64,000 bases of DNA from Dechloromonas sp. HYN0024 (GTDB lineage: Bacteria; Pseudomonadota; Gammaproteobacteria; Burkholderiales; Rhodocyclaceae). The stretch spans positions 186,001 to 250,000 of the forward strand of contig NZ_CP031842.1 in the NCBI RefSeq assembly GCF_003441615.1, in the 5' to 3' direction. Position 1 is the first letter of the stretch. Each line of letters opens with the position of its first letter. The notes below the pieces were generated by a model. It did no database searches and had not been told where the DNA came from. It was given only the letters and a program-made list of their open reading frames with translations. This document shows positions 16,578 to 26,131 of the stretch, piece by piece. A program made the position numbers and the translations under genes.

Positions 16578-17918
16578 ATGCAAAAATCTATTGCCATGGC
16601 GGCCTTGATGGTCGCCTCGTTCGGCGTTAACGCCGCTTCAGATGCCGATTTGGCGGCGATTCGCGCCCAGGTCGACGAGATGAAAAAAAACTACGAGCAG
16701 CGCATTGCGGCACTCGAACAGAAGGTGGCCCAGGCTGAATCTCAGGCCAAATCCGGGCAATCGGTGCCGGTACCTGCTCCGGTGGAAAGTCGCCAGTCCG
16801 CGACCAGCGCCAACGCCTTCAATCCCGAAATTTCCCTGATCCTCCAAGGGCAGTACCGCAACGCTAAAAACGTTCCGGGGCGTGGCATTACCGGGTTTGT
16901 ATCGGGCGGCGACGGGCTCAACACCCGCGGCTTCTCGGTCGACGAAACGGAGTTGGTGCTGGCCGCCAATATCGATCCCTACTGGCGCGGTCAGGTCATC
17001 GTGGCGATGGCCGACGGGCAGGCCAGTATCGAGGAGGCGTGGTTCAAGTCGCTGGCCATTGGCCAGGGTGTCGGCCTGAAAGTCGGGCGTTTCCGCTCCG
17101 GCATCGGTTATCTCAATGAGCAACACCCGCACATGTGGGATTTTTCCGATGCGCCACTGATGTATCAGACGATGTTCGGCGAGGGCGCCAGCTATGTGCA
17201 GGATGGCGTGCAGCTCAAGTGGCTGGCGCCGACTTCGTTGTTTGTCGAAGTCGGCGCTGAAGTCGGTCGCGGCGCCAATTTTCCGGGGACTGATCGGAAC
17301 AACAACGGAACCGGTGGTGGCACGCTGCACGTGCATGTCGGCGATGATGTTGGCGTTTCCAACAGCTGGCGGGCCGGAGCGTCCTGGCTGAAAACGCGGG
17401 CCAGCGAGCGGAGCTCGGAATTTGTCGAGATCGGGGGGGCGGTAGCGCAGGGTGCTTTCAACGGAGATTCGACGACCTGGCTGGCCGATTTTGTCTGGAA
17501 ATGGGCGCCGAACGGCAATCCGAAATATCAGAATTTCAAGTTCCAGAGCGAGTATTTTGTCCGCGAGGAAAAAGGTGGGCTGAGTTGTGTCGGTGCGTGC
17601 GTCGATAGCAGCTACAAAACCAACCAGTCCGGCTGGTACGCCCAGGGCGTCTACCAGTTCACGCCGCAATGGCGCGCCGGCCTGCGTTACGAGCAGCTCG
17701 ACAGCGGTACGCGCGATTTTGGTACCAACGCTGCCAATCTCGTCGTCGACAGCTACCGGCCGAAGAAAGCATCGGCGATGATCGATTACAGCTGGAGCGA
17801 GTTTTCGCGGGTTCGTCTTCAGTTGGCGCAGGACAGGTCAATGTCAGGTATCACCGACAATCAACTGACCATCCAGTACGTCATGAGCCTGGGTGCACAC
17901 GGCGCCCACAAGTTCTAG
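16578..17918 (+). CDS. Outer-membrane porin-like protein of the metal-uptake cluster
   Basis: A 446-aa exported protein. The signal peptide spans residues 1-20 (SIAMAALMVASFGVNAAS). It is followed by a coiled coil (about 22-57, with EQRIAALEQKVAQAESQ) and a long beta-rich region with repeated aromatic strands typical of a 12-16 strand barrel. I choose ATG 16578, after an AGGAAAA ribosome site, rather than the upstream in-frame ATG at 16539. The N-terminal coiled coil probably trimerises or contacts peptidoglycan. Gene order places it directly before a zinc-type ABC transporter, so it may be the outer-membrane entry route for zinc or manganese. Confidence 0.75.
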   Translation: MQKSIAMAALMVASFGVNAASDADLAAIRAQVDEMKKNYEQRIAALEQKVAQAESQAKSGQSVPVPAPVESRQSATSANAFNPEISLILQGQYRNAKNVPGRGITGFVSGGDGLNTRGFSVDETELVLAANIDPYWRGQVIVAMADGQASIEEAWFKSLAIGQGVGLKVGRFRSGIGYLNEQHPHMWDFSDAPLMYQTMFGEGASYVQDGVQLKWLAPTSLFVEVGAEVGRGANFPGTDRNNNGTGGGTLHVHVGDDVGVSNSWRAGASWLKTRASERSSEFVEIGGAVAQGAFNGDSTTWLADFVWKWAPNGNPKYQNFKFQSEYFVREEKGGLSCVGACVDSSYKTNQSGWYAQGVYQFTPQWRAGLRYEQLDSGTRDFGTNAANLVVDSYRPKKASAMIDYSWSEFSRVRLQLAQDRSMSGITDNQLTIQYVMSLGAHGAHKF

Positions 17919-17927
17919 GAGGGGACA

Positions 17928-18824
17928 ATGAATCGTCATGTTTTTGTTTGTTGTCTCGGGCTGGCGGTGGGTTCGGCTCAGGCCGATCTCAAAATCTTTG
18001 CCACAGTGCCGGAATGGGGGGCGCTGGCTCAGGAAATCGGCGGCAGCAAGGTCAAGGTCTATAGCGCCACCAACGCCTTTCAGGACCCGCATCGCATCGA
18101 AGCCAAGCCATCATTGCTGGCTCAGGCCCGGCAGGCCAATCTGGTGGTGGCCGCCGGTGCTGATCTGGAAGTTGGCTGGTTGCCACTGGTTTTGAGGGAT
18201 TCCGGGAATGCAGCCATCCAGGTCGGTCGGCCGGGGTATTTCGAGGCAGCAAACGTTGTCAATCGACTCGAGGTTCCAGCGACAATCGATCGCGCCCATG
18301 GTGACGTCCACGCTGCCGGCAATCCCCACACCCACCTCGATCCGCGCAATGTCCTCAAGGTTGGCGAGGCGCTGACGGCCCGGATGGTCGAACTCGATGC
18401 CGCCAACGCGGCTGGCTATCAGGCTGGTTTCCAGAACTTTGCCAGCAAATGGCAGGTGGCGATGAGCCGCTGGCAGAAAGATGCTGCACCGCTGCGGGGT
18501 ATGCCGGTGCTCGTTCATCATGCATCCTTTGTTTATCTCCTCAACTGGCTGGGTATGAGGGAAACAGGAACGCTCGAGCCGAAGCCCGGTATCGAGCCGA
18601 CCAGCGGTCATCTGACCGGTCTCCTTGCGCGGCAGCAGACGGCACCGGCCAAAATGGTGTTGCGCGCCGCTTACCAGCAGGACGGGCCAAGCCTTTGGAT
18701 GGCGGGCAAGGCGGGTATGCCGGCCGTCCTGCTGCCCTATACGATTGGTGGCACACCGGAGGCGAAGGACTTGTTCGGTCTTTTTGACGATACGGTCGAA
18801 CGTTTGTTGAAAGGTATGCGGTGA
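17928..18824 (+). CDS. Periplasmic metal-binding protein of an ABC transporter (ZnuA-like)
   Basis: A 298-aa solute-binding protein of the cluster A-I metal family. It has a signal peptide (about 1-19, CLGLAVGSAQA), then ATVPEWGALAQEIGG, and the metal-ligand histidines in FQDPHRIEAKP, NPHTHLDPRN and VHHASF. Lacking a His-rich loop of ZnuA length, it could bind Zn or Mn; zinc is favoured by the porin and Cys/His protein next to it. The stop overlaps the GTG start of the ATPase. Confidence 0.85.
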   Translation: MNRHVFVCCLGLAVGSAQADLKIFATVPEWGALAQEIGGSKVKVYSATNAFQDPHRIEAKPSLLAQARQANLVVAAGADLEVGWLPLVLRDSGNAAIQVGRPGYFEAANVVNRLEVPATIDRAHGDVHAAGNPHTHLDPRNVLKVGEALTARMVELDAANAAGYQAGFQNFASKWQVAMSRWQKDAAPLRGMPVLVHHASFVYLLNWLGMRETGTLEPKPGIEPTSGHLTGLLARQQTAPAKMVLRAAYQQDGPSLWMAGKAGMPAVLLPYTIGGTPEAKDLFGLFDDTVERLLKGMR

Positions 18825-19399
18825 GTATTCTCTTGCGGGCCGAAAAACTCGTGGCCGGGTGGCAGCAGCCGGCTACCCGGCCTTTCGACTTGTGCCTTGA
18901 GGCCGGCGAAGTGCTTGGGCTGACCGGTCCGAACGGGGTTGGTAAAAGTACCCTGCTGGCCGCCTTTGCGGGCAAAGCCAGGGTCTTTTCCGGGCGTTTC
19001 GAGCTGTCTCCCGGCATCCGCCTGGCCTTGCAGGCCCAGGATGTGCCGCCGGTGGTCGGGCTGCCCTTGTCCGGTCGCGAGCTTCTGGCCCTGACCGGCG
19101 CTACCGCCGATGGTCTGCCCTCCTGGTTGGCCGGTCGCCTCGATTGCCGGCTCGACCGGCTATCGGGCGGCCAGCGTCACTACCTGACGCTGTGGGCGGT
19201 CCTTCAGGCACCTGCCGACCTCATTCTGCTCGATGAGCCGACCAATAATCTGGATGCTGCCGGGGTCAGCCATCTGACCGCCCATCTGCGCGACCGGGCG
19301 GCGGCCGGGGTGGGTCTTTTGGTGGTTAGTCATGATGCCGAATTTGTCGCCGCCGTTTGCGATCGGGTAATCGTTCTGGAGGAGGCGCATGTCGGCTGA
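18821..19399 (+). CDS. ABC transporter ATP-binding protein for metal uptake (ZnuC-like), short form
   Basis: A 192-aa ATPase with Walker A GPNGVGKST (about 33-41), the signature LSGGQRHYL and Walker B LILLDEPTNNLD, followed by the H-loop VVSHDAE. It is 40-60 residues shorter than E. coli ZnuC (251 aa), which carries an extra C-terminal region, so this is a minimal nucleotide-binding domain. It starts at GTG 18821 inside the binding-protein stop and overlaps the permease start by 11 bases. Confidence 0.88.
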   Translation: MSILLRAEKLVAGWQQPATRPFDLCLEAGEVLGLTGPNGVGKSTLLAAFAGKARVFSGRFELSPGIRLALQAQDVPPVVGLPLSGRELLALTGATADGLPSWLAGRLDCRLDRLSGGQRHYLTLWAVLQAPADLILLDEPTNNLDAAGVSHLTAHLRDRAAAGVGLLVVSHDAEFVAAVCDRVIVLEEAHVG

Positions 19400-20153
19400 C
19401 CTTTTTCTCGTGCCGTTTCTGACCGGCCTGGCTTTCGCGATCCTCCTGCCGGTGCTTGGCAGTTACCTGCGCTTGCGGGACCAATGGCTGGCTGCCCTGG
19501 CTTATTCCCATGTTGCTGCGGCCGGCGCATTGCTGGCCTTACTTGCCGGGCTGCCGCCTTTGCTCGGCGGACTTTCCGTCGCAGCACTGGCTGGCGGCGG
19601 TCGGCACTGGTTTGCCCGGCGTTTGCCCGGCCGGGCCGGTGATGCCCTGTTGTTGCTCGGCGGCTGGGCCGGGGCTGTGTTGCTGGCGGCCAACGCCCCG
19701 ATGGCCGAGCGCCTCGGCCATGCGCTGTTTGACGGCCAACTGTATTTTGCCAGCAGCGAGCAACTATGGCCGGTCGCAGGAGCTGTCGTTTTTGCCTTGT
19801 TTGTCATGCGAACCCTGTCTTCCCGCCTGTTGCTGGCGCGCGTCTATCCCGACATTTTCCGTTTGCGCGGTTTGCCTGTCTGGCCGGTCGAGGTTGGTTT
19901 TGATCTGCTGGCTGCCGTTGGCCTTGCCCTGGCCACCATGAGTATCGGTGTCATGGGCGCCTTCGCCCTGATCTTTGTGCCGCCCTGGCTGGCCTTCCGG
20001 CGCGCAGCCAATTGGCGTGCCGGCCTCGGTTGGGCGCTGGGTATCGGCGTTCTGGCCTATGTCTCCGCCTTCATTCTGGCGCTTGCTCTGGATCAGCCGT
20101 TTGGTCCTGTCTTGGCGCTCCTGTTGGTTCTCGCCGGTTTGCTCGTTGCATGA
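19389..20153 (+). CDS. ABC-3 family metal transporter permease (ZnuB-like)
   Basis: A 254-aa integral membrane protein with seven or eight hydrophobic segments. The pattern (FLTGLAFAILLPVLGSYLRLRDQ, AYSHVAAAGALLALLAG) is that of the ABC-3 permeases of zinc and manganese importers. It pairs with the ATPase and binding protein just upstream; all three overlap or abut, so they form one uptake system in the inner membrane. Confidence 0.88.
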   Translation: MSADLFLVPFLTGLAFAILLPVLGSYLRLRDQWLAALAYSHVAAAGALLALLAGLPPLLGGLSVAALAGGGRHWFARRLPGRAGDALLLLGGWAGAVLLAANAPMAERLGHALFDGQLYFASSEQLWPVAGAVVFALFVMRTLSSRLLLARVYPDIFRLRGLPVWPVEVGFDLLAAVGLALATMSIGVMGAFALIFVPPWLAFRRAANWRAGLGWALGIGVLAYVSAFILALALDQPFGPVLALLLVLAGLLVA

Positions 20154-20198
20154 AGTCCGAGGCCGTGCTAAAACTACTGTCCCGCAGGCGGAGTAACC

Positions 20199-21524
20199 AT
20201 GGTTTTTTCCTTTTTCAAGAAGCAGGACAAGAAGATGCCGGAACGACCGGCAGCTCGTCCGCGTGCACCGGAGCCGCAGTCCGTATTGCCAGCCCCGGAG
20301 GCGGCGCCGGCTGAAGAACAGGCCAAAGCCCGCCCGGAACCGCTACCAGATCTCGAGTTTACCCCGGCAAAATCGAGCAAGTCCTCTGCCACCGCCCGTC
20401 GGGGAGCCGAGGCATCGACCCCGTTGGCGGGTCAGGCCTTGCCCAAACAAACACCCCTGACCGCCGATTCAGGCTTCACCATCGACGATTTCGACAGCGA
20501 TGACTTCACCGAGTCGAGCGTCATGGGGGTTGACGTCAATCATGACGACGATCCCCTGCAAGCCTGTGTCGAGCAGGTTGTCGTGCTTTACGCCAATGGC
20601 CAGGATGGCGCAGCACGCTCGCTGCTGGAAACCTTTGTCCGTTCCTACCACGGTAGCGAAGGACGCCGCTTCTGGATTCTGCTCTTTGATCTGTTGCAGG
20701 CGACCGGCGAACGGGCTGCGTTCGAACGGCTGGGTGCCGAGTACGCCGAGGCCTGCGAAATGTCGCCGCCGACCTGGACGCGTGCCTTGCCTGTGGCGAA
20801 GGTGGCTACGGGTGCAACGGGGCCGCAAAAGGTATTCCTGCAGGGCGTGCTGACCTCGGAAGGCGCCTTGCCGGTCACCGAACTGCTCAGGCTGATCGAC
20901 AAAAAGGAACAGGTCACGGTTGATTGCACCAAGCTGGTCGGTTGCGATGATGAAGTGGCCGGACAACTGGCTGACATGCTCAGCCGGGCGCGCAAGAGCC
21001 GTCTGTCGGTGACGCTTTGCGGTACCGATGTTTTCGTCGATCGGTTGAATAGCCGCCTGGTTTCTGGCGACGCTGCGCACGAGCCATCCTGGCGTCTGCT
21101 GCTGGAGTTGTTGCAGCGGAATGGAACACAGGAGGCTTTCGAGGAGCGCGCTGTCGATTACGCCATTACCTTCGAGTTGTCGCCGCCATCCTGGGAGCCG
21201 CGATCCGCCGGCGACTTGTCTGCTGCGGCTTTGGCTTGTGCCGTTGAACCAAGGGATGGTGCCTACTACTTGTCCGGTGAACTCAAAGGATGCCGCTTTG
21301 AGGAGTTGACTGCCGTGATCGAGGCGACCGAGCATCCGGTCCTTGATTTCTCCGGTGTTCGCCGGCTCGATTTCGTATCGGCCGGGCAACTGGTTAATCG
21401 TCTTGCACCCTACAAGGCGGCTGGACGCGACATCATTATCCGCAGCCCGAATCATCTGGTCGCCGAGTTGATGGCCGTGGTCGGCCTCAACAAGCAGGCG
21501 CGCATTCTCGTTCCCAAGTTTTAA
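20199..21524 (+). CDS. Protein with duplicated helical plus STAS modules
   Basis: A 441-aa cytoplasmic protein. Residues 15-115 are disordered, Pro/Ala-rich and acidic. Two copies of a helical unit follow, at 155-193 and 295-332. Both contain W/F-x2-LL..LLQ, then AFE, YA and a conserved SPP-[TS]-W. Each unit is followed by a STAS-like alpha/beta domain (about 205-290 and 345-441). STAS domains usually bind partner proteins or nucleotides, as in anti-sigma antagonists, but no anti-sigma factor is encoded nearby. No enzyme motif is visible. An AGGCGGAG ribosome site precedes the ATG. It lies between the metal permease and hslV on the same strand. Confidence 0.75.
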   Translation: MVFSFFKKQDKKMPERPAARPRAPEPQSVLPAPEAAPAEEQAKARPEPLPDLEFTPAKSSKSSATARRGAEASTPLAGQALPKQTPLTADSGFTIDDFDSDDFTESSVMGVDVNHDDDPLQACVEQVVVLYANGQDGAARSLLETFVRSYHGSEGRRFWILLFDLLQATGERAAFERLGAEYAEACEMSPPTWTRALPVAKVATGATGPQKVFLQGVLTSEGALPVTELLRLIDKKEQVTVDCTKLVGCDDEVAGQLADMLSRARKSRLSVTLCGTDVFVDRLNSRLVSGDAAHEPSWRLLLELLQRNGTQEAFEERAVDYAITFELSPPSWEPRSAGDLSAAALACAVEPRDGAYYLSGELKGCRFEELTAVIEATEHPVLDFSGVRRLDFVSAGQLVNRLAPYKAAGRDIIIRSPNHLVAELMAVVGLNKQARILVPKF

Positions 21525-21533
21525 GGTAATCGC

Positions 21534-22070
21534 ATGGAGCAATATCACGGCACGACTATCCTGTCGGTGCGCCGGGGCAACGCCGTCGCCATGGGTGGCG
21601 ATGGACAGGTCACGCTCGGCAACATCGTCATCAAGGCCACCGCGAAGAAGGTTCGCCGTCTCTATCAGGGTCGTATCCTGGCCGGGTTTGCCGGCGGTAC
21701 GGCAGATGCGTTCACTCTGTTCGAACGTTTTGAGGCGAAGCTCGAAAAGCATCAGGGCAATCTTCTACGTTCGGCTGTCGAACTGGCCAAGGACTGGCGT
21801 TCGGACCGCGCCTTGCGTCGTCTTGAGGCAATGCTGTCGGTGGCTGATCGCGATGTGTCGCTGATCATTACCGGCAATGGTGACGTACTTGAGCCGGAAC
21901 AGGGAATTGTCGCCATCGGTTCCGGTGGCGCGTATGCCCAGAGCGCGGCGCGTGCCCTGCTCGAAAATACCGACCTGGCGCCGCGTGACATCGTTACCAA
22001 GTCCCTGGAAATCGCTGGTGACATCTGCATCTACACCAACCGCAATTTCACCATCGAGGTGCTCGAATGA
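21534..22070 (+). CDS. hslV: ATP-dependent protease peptidase subunit HslV
   Basis: The 178-aa proteasome-like peptidase of the HslVU complex, which degrades misfolded and regulatory proteins. A short propeptide (MEQYHG) precedes the N-terminal nucleophile Thr7 in [18 protein letters not shown] and [18 protein letters not shown] are conserved. It ends four bases inside the upstream extension of the hslU frame and lies directly before hslU, the standard operon. Confidence 0.97.
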   Translation: MEQYHGTTILSVRRGNAVAMGGDGQVTLGNIVIKATAKKVRRLYQGRILAGFAGGTADAFTLFERFEAKLEKHQGNLLRSAVELAKDWRSDRALRRLEAMLSVADRDVSLIITGNGDVLEPEQGIVAIGSGGAYAQSAARALLENTDLAPRDIVTKSLEIAGDICIYTNRNFTIEVLE

Positions 22071-22084
22071 GTGGGGGAGCCGCG

Positions 22085-23416
22085 ATGACTCCACAGGAAA
22101 TCGTTTCCGAACTCGATAAGCATATTGTTGGCCAGAACAATGCCAAGAAGGCGGTCGCCATTGCCCTGCGCAATCGCTGGCGGCGTTCGCAGGTGGCCGA
22201 GCCGCTGCGTCAGGAAATCACCCCGAAGAACATCCTGATGATCGGGCCGACCGGCGTTGGCAAGACAGAGATCGCTCGCCGTCTGGCCCGTTTGGCCAAT
22301 GCCCCTTTCATCAAGATCGAGGCGACCAAGTTTACCGAAGTGGGTTATGTTGGCCGTGATGTCGAGACAATCATCCGCGACCTCGTCGAAATGGCCATCA
22401 AGTCGCACCGTGAACGGGCCATGAAGAGTATGCGGGCGCGCGCCGAGGATGCCGCCGAGGAACGTATTCTCGACGTGCTGCTGCCGCCTGCCCGCAGCCC
22501 CGGATTTTTTGCCGAAAATGCCGAGGCTTCGGCAAGCGACAGCACGACCCGCCAGAAATTCCGCAAGAAGCTGCGTGAAGGCGAGTTGAACGACAAGGAA
22601 ATCGATATTGACGTTGCCGTGCCCGGCATGCAGGCCGAAATTTTCGCGCCACCCGGGATGGAGGAACTGACCCAGCAGATCCAGGGAATGTTCCAGAGTG
22701 TCGGTGGCGGCAAGAAAAAATCGCGCAAGTTGAAGATTCCTGAGGCACTCAAGCTGCTGACCGAGGAGGAGGCTGCCAAGCTGGTCAATGACGAGGACGT
22801 CAAGCTGGAGGCGGTGCGGGCGGTCGAGCAGAATGGCATTGTCTTTCTCGACGAACTCGACAAGATCGCCAGCCGTTCGAATATGCAGGGCGCCGATGTC
22901 TCCCGTCAGGGGGTCCAGCGCGATCTGTTGCCGCTGGTTGAGGGAACGACGGTGTCGACCAAGTATGGCATGATCAAGACCGACCATATCCTGTTCATTG
23001 CCTCGGGGGCTTTCCATTTGTCCAAGCCATCCGATCTGATTCCCGAGTTGCAGGGGCGCTTCCCGATCCGCGTCGAACTGGATTCGCTGTCGGTGGCTGA
23101 TTTTGAGTCCATCCTGACCCAGACCGATGCCTGTCTGACCAAGCAATACCAGGCCTTGCTGGATACCGAGGGGGTGCATCTGGAATTTGCCGATGACGGT
23201 ATCCGGCGGCTGGCCGAAATTGCATTTCAGGTTAACGAAAAGACTGAAAACATCGGCGCTCGCCGCTTGCATACGGTCATGGAAAAGCTGCTCGAGGAAG
23301 TCTCCTTCGGGGCCGGCAAGGTTGGCCTTGACCAGGTCCTGATCGACGCCGCCTACGTCAATGGTCGGCTTGGCGAACTGGCCAGCGATGAAGACTTGTC
23401 GCGCTATGTTCTTTGA
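22085..23416 (+). CDS. hslU: ATP-dependent protease ATPase subunit HslU
   Basis: The AAA+ unfoldase partner of HslV. It has Walker [10 protein letters not shown], the pore motif GYVGRD near residue 91 and Walker [10 protein letters not shown], with the intermediate domain between (about 110-240). Starting at ATG 22085 gives 443 aa, the same length as E. coli HslU; an upstream ATG at 22067 adds six residues (MSGGAA). The C-terminal DLSRYVL tail, which docks into HslV, is intact. Confidence 0.97.
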   Translation: MTPQEIVSELDKHIVGQNNAKKAVAIALRNRWRRSQVAEPLRQEITPKNILMIGPTGVGKTEIARRLARLANAPFIKIEATKFTEVGYVGRDVETIIRDLVEMAIKSHRERAMKSMRARAEDAAEERILDVLLPPARSPGFFAENAEASASDSTTRQKFRKKLREGELNDKEIDIDVAVPGMQAEIFAPPGMEELTQQIQGMFQSVGGGKKKSRKLKIPEALKLLTEEEAAKLVNDEDVKLEAVRAVEQNGIVFLDELDKIASRSNMQGADVSRQGVQRDLLPLVEGTTVSTKYGMIKTDHILFIASGAFHLSKPSDLIPELQGRFPIRVELDSLSVADFESILTQTDACLTKQYQALLDTEGVHLEFADDGIRRLAEIAFQVNEKTENIGARRLHTVMEKLLEEVSFGAGKVGLDQVLIDAAYVNGRLGELASDEDLSRYVL

Positions 23417-24300
23417 TGGGCGATAGCCTGGCCTTTCGCCTGGCGGCGATTCTTTTCCCGATTTTCGGCATCGTCGCGGCGGGCTATTTTTACGCTCGCC
23501 ACCACAAGCCGGAAATGGCCGTCGCCAACCGGTTGAATATGGATGTCTTCGTGCCGGCTCTGGTCTTTGCCGCGATGGCCGGCAAGTCCTTCGATCTGGT
23601 CGCCTATGCGCCGCTGGCGCTCGGCGGCTTGCTGGTTCTCGCCACCTGTGGGCTGCTCGCCTGGCCGCTCGCCCGCCTGCTCGGCATCCAGCCCAAAACG
23701 CTGGTGCCGCCAATGCTGTTCAACAACTCCGGCAACATCGGCCTGCCCCTTGCAGTGCTGGCCTGGGGTGATAGCGCCTTGCCGGCGGCGGTGATCCTGT
23801 TCATGGTTGAAAACACCCTGCACTTCTCGTTTGGGGCGCGCTTGCTCGACCCCACGACGCGAGTTCTCGGCTTGTGGCGTGTGCCCGTGCTATTTGCGGC
23901 CATCGCGGGGTTGGCTGTTGCTCTGCTCAAGATTTCTATCTGGCCGCCGTTGCTGACGGCAATCAAGATGCTCGGGGATGTATCGGTACCGCTGCTGTTG
24001 TTTGCCCTCGGCGTGCGCATGACTGACGTTTCTTTTCGCGACTGGCGGCTGGCGCTGGGCTGCGCCGTGCTCAGGCCGCTCGCCGGGATGCTGATCGCCG
24101 CCGGCATTATCCAATTGCTTGGGCTGCAGGGAAGGGATGCGGCCATGCTGTTCGTGTTCGGCGCACTGCCACCGGCTGTGCTCAACTTCCTGTTCGCCGA
24201 GCGCTACAAGCAGGAGCCACAGCGTGTTGCGTCTATTGTCCTGATCGGCAATCTGGCCGCATTGATTTTTCTGCCCCTGGCGCTCGCCTGGGTGTTGTAA
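23416..24300 (+). CDS. AEC family transporter (auxin efflux carrier type)
   Basis: A 294-aa membrane protein with ten predicted hydrophobic segments and the AEC fold: NRLNMDVFVPALVFAAMAGK in the first half and the conserved MLFNNSGNIGLPLAV loop near residues 100-114. Family members export auxin-like or dicarboxylic acids in bacteria. The ATG overlaps the hslU stop (TGATG), so it is co-transcribed with hslVU, but no functional link is known. Confidence 0.85.
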   Translation: MGDSLAFRLAAILFPIFGIVAAGYFYARHHKPEMAVANRLNMDVFVPALVFAAMAGKSFDLVAYAPLALGGLLVLATCGLLAWPLARLLGIQPKTLVPPMLFNNSGNIGLPLAVLAWGDSALPAAVILFMVENTLHFSFGARLLDPTTRVLGLWRVPVLFAAIAGLAVALLKISIWPPLLTAIKMLGDVSVPLLLFALGVRMTDVSFRDWRLALGCAVLRPLAGMLIAAGIIQLLGLQGRDAAMLFVFGALPPAVLNFLFAERYKQEPQRVASIVLIGNLAALIFLPLALAWVL

Positions 24301-24310
24301 TGTCTTCGGC

Positions 24311-24685
24311 CTAGCGGCCGTAGCGGTCCATCTGGCGGCGATCACGCTTGGTCGGCCGACCATGGATATCAGCCGCCGGGTCCTGGATGAACTGCCGGCC
24401 TTCCCGCGCCGCTTGGCGGGCGCTGATGCTGTCGAGGGTTTCCTCGTAAAGCAGTCGGGCTTCCGGGGCGGGGCCGCGTTTTTCCGAGAGTATCCTTACC
24501 GTCACTGTCCAACGCGTTTCGCTGTTGGCGATGTCCAGTTGGTCACCGGGCTTGATCTCGCGGGCAGGTTTGGTGGCGGCGCCATTGACCTTGACTTTGC
24601 CACCGCTGACGGCATCGCTGGCCAGGGAGCGCGTCTTGAAAAAACGCGCAGCCCACAGCCATTTATCGACGCGCAGGCCGCTCAC
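24311..24685 (-). CDS. hslR: S4-domain RNA-binding heat-shock protein Hsp15
   Basis: A 124-aa protein with an S4 domain (residues 3-60: GLRVDKWLWAARFFKTRSLA, then GKVKVNG) and a basic C-terminal helix ending KRDRRQMDRYGR. Hsp15 rescues stalled 50S subunits carrying peptidyl-tRNA. It overlaps lysA by four bases on the minus strand. Length and motif match the family (E. coli HslR, 133 aa). Confidence 0.92.
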   Translation of the reverse strand: MSGLRVDKWLWAARFFKTRSLASDAVSGGKVKVNGAATKPAREIKPGDQLDIANSETRWTVTVRILSEKRGPAPEARLLYEETLDSISARQAAREGRQFIQDPAADIHGRPTKRDRRQMDRYGR

Positions 24686-25944
24686 TTGGGGAGTGTGGAC
24701 TCGCCGGCGTAGAGTTGTTCGACGGTTTCGCGCTGGCGAATGACGTGGATCTGGTCGCCATCAACCATGACTTCAACGGCGCGGGGCCGGGTGTTGTAGT
24801 TGGAGGCCATGGCCATGCCATAAGCGCCGGCCGACATGACCGCCAGCAGGTCGCCCGCTTCGGCGGCGAGGGGGCGATCCTGGCCGAGGAAGTCGCCGGT
24901 TTCACATACCGGACCGACGATGTCGTAGGTGGCGGTGGCACCGGCCCGCGGCACAACGGGCAAAATGTCGTGCCAGGCTTCGTAGAGTGCCGGCCGCATG
25001 AGGTCATTCATGGCAGCATCGATAATGGCGAAATTCTTCGCCTCGCCCTGTTTGAGGTATTCAATGCGGGTCAGCAGCAGGCCGGCATTGCCGACCAGCC
25101 GGCGACCCGGTTCAAGGACAACCTGCAGGCCGCGCCCGGCCAGCTTGTCGAGGAGCGGCGTCAGGTAGGCGGCAACGGTTGGTTGCACCTGGTCGGCGTT
25201 GTACTTGATGCCGAGGCCGCCACCAAGGTCGAGGTGGTGGATGCGGATGCCTTCGGCGGCCATCTGGTCCACCAGGGCCAGAATCCGGTCAAGGGCTTCG
25301 ACGAAGGGTGACGGATCGAGCAGTTGCGAACCGATGTGGCAGTCGATCCCGGCGACTTCGATGTGGGGCAGGGCAGCAGCGCGGCGATAGAGGGCTAGCG
25401 CGCTGTCGTAGGCGACGCCGAACTTGGCCCCCTTGAGGCCAGTGGAGATGTAGGGGTGCGTCTTCGGATCGACGTTGGGATTGACGCGCAGGCTGATCGG
25501 CGCCTTCTTGCCGCATTGGCCGGCGACTTCGTTGAGGCGTTCGAGTTCGGGGGCAGATTCGACGTTAAAGCAGAAAATGCCGACGTCGAGAGCCAGTTTC
25601 ATTTCGTCGGCGGTCTTGCCGACGCCGGAAAAAACGACTTTTTTAGGGTCTGCACCAGCCGCTAGCACGCGCTGCAGTTCGCCACCGGACACGATGTCGA
25701 AGCCGGCGCCGAGGCGGGCAAAGACGTTGAGGATGGCGAGATTGGAGTTGGCCTTGACGGCGTAGCAGACGAGCGCATTTTTTCCAACGGGGTGGCTGCC
25801 CAAGACGTCATGGAATTCGCCTAGAGAGGCCTCCAGTGCGGCACGGGAATAAACATAGGCGGGTGTTCCGAATTGCTCGGCAATGGCCGGCAGGGAGACG
25901 GATTCGGCGTGCAGAACGCCATTTTTCAGGGCAAAGTGGGTCAT
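24682..25944 (-). CDS. lysA: Diaminopimelate decarboxylase
   Basis: This 420-aa PLP enzyme decarboxylates meso-DAP to lysine. It has the alanine-racemase-like barrel with the Schiff-base lysine in CYAVKANSN (Lys64), then HIGSQL near residue 200, the glycine-rich phosphate-binding loop DLGGGLGI and EPGRRLVGNAG. The C-terminal GAYGMAMASNYNTRPR completes the active site. Its ATG overlaps the stop of lptM, and hslR overlaps its end, giving the operon lptM-lysA-hslR. Confidence 0.96.
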   Translation of the reverse strand: MTHFALKNGVLHAESVSLPAIAEQFGTPAYVYSRAALEASLGEFHDVLGSHPVGKNALVCYAVKANSNLAILNVFARLGAGFDIVSGGELQRVLAAGADPKKVVFSGVGKTADEMKLALDVGIFCFNVESAPELERLNEVAGQCGKKAPISLRVNPNVDPKTHPYISTGLKGAKFGVAYDSALALYRRAAALPHIEVAGIDCHIGSQLLDPSPFVEALDRILALVDQMAAEGIRIHHLDLGGGLGIKYNADQVQPTVAAYLTPLLDKLAGRGLQVVLEPGRRLVGNAGLLLTRIEYLKQGEAKNFAIIDAAMNDLMRPALYEAWHDILPVVPRAGATATYDIVGPVCETGDFLGQDRPLAAEAGDLLAVMSAGAYGMAMASNYNTRPRAVEVMVDGDQIHVIRQRETVEQLYAGESTLPK

Positions 25945-26090
25945 TGGGCTTGAGGGCTGGTGGGCGTGCTAACATTCTTGGCAGTGCCAAGCAGGGGCTC
26001 TGGCGCCGGGCCGGGTGGTCGTTCAAGCCGGCCTTTCATGCCACAGGCGGCAAGGCTCAGGATAATCAGCAAGGCGGCGATTCTGGACAT
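25941..26090 (-). CDS. lptM: LPS assembly lipoprotein LptM (YifL-like)
   Basis: A 49-aa lipoprotein. The signal peptide ends in a lipobox at Cys16 (LSLAAC) and is followed by the family motif CGMKGRLERPPG; the tail is Pro/Thr-rich. LptM binds the LptD-LptE complex and helps disulfide maturation of LptD in the outer membrane. The ATG is at 26090 and the TGA overlaps the lysA start; lptM before lysA is the usual neighbour pair. Confidence 0.85.
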   Translation of the reverse strand: MSRIAALLIILSLAACGMKGRLERPPGPAPEPLLGTAKNVSTPTSPQAQ

Positions 26091-26131
26091 GTTCGGGGCG
26101 CGGTCAGCGAAGAGCGGGATGGTAGCACACG

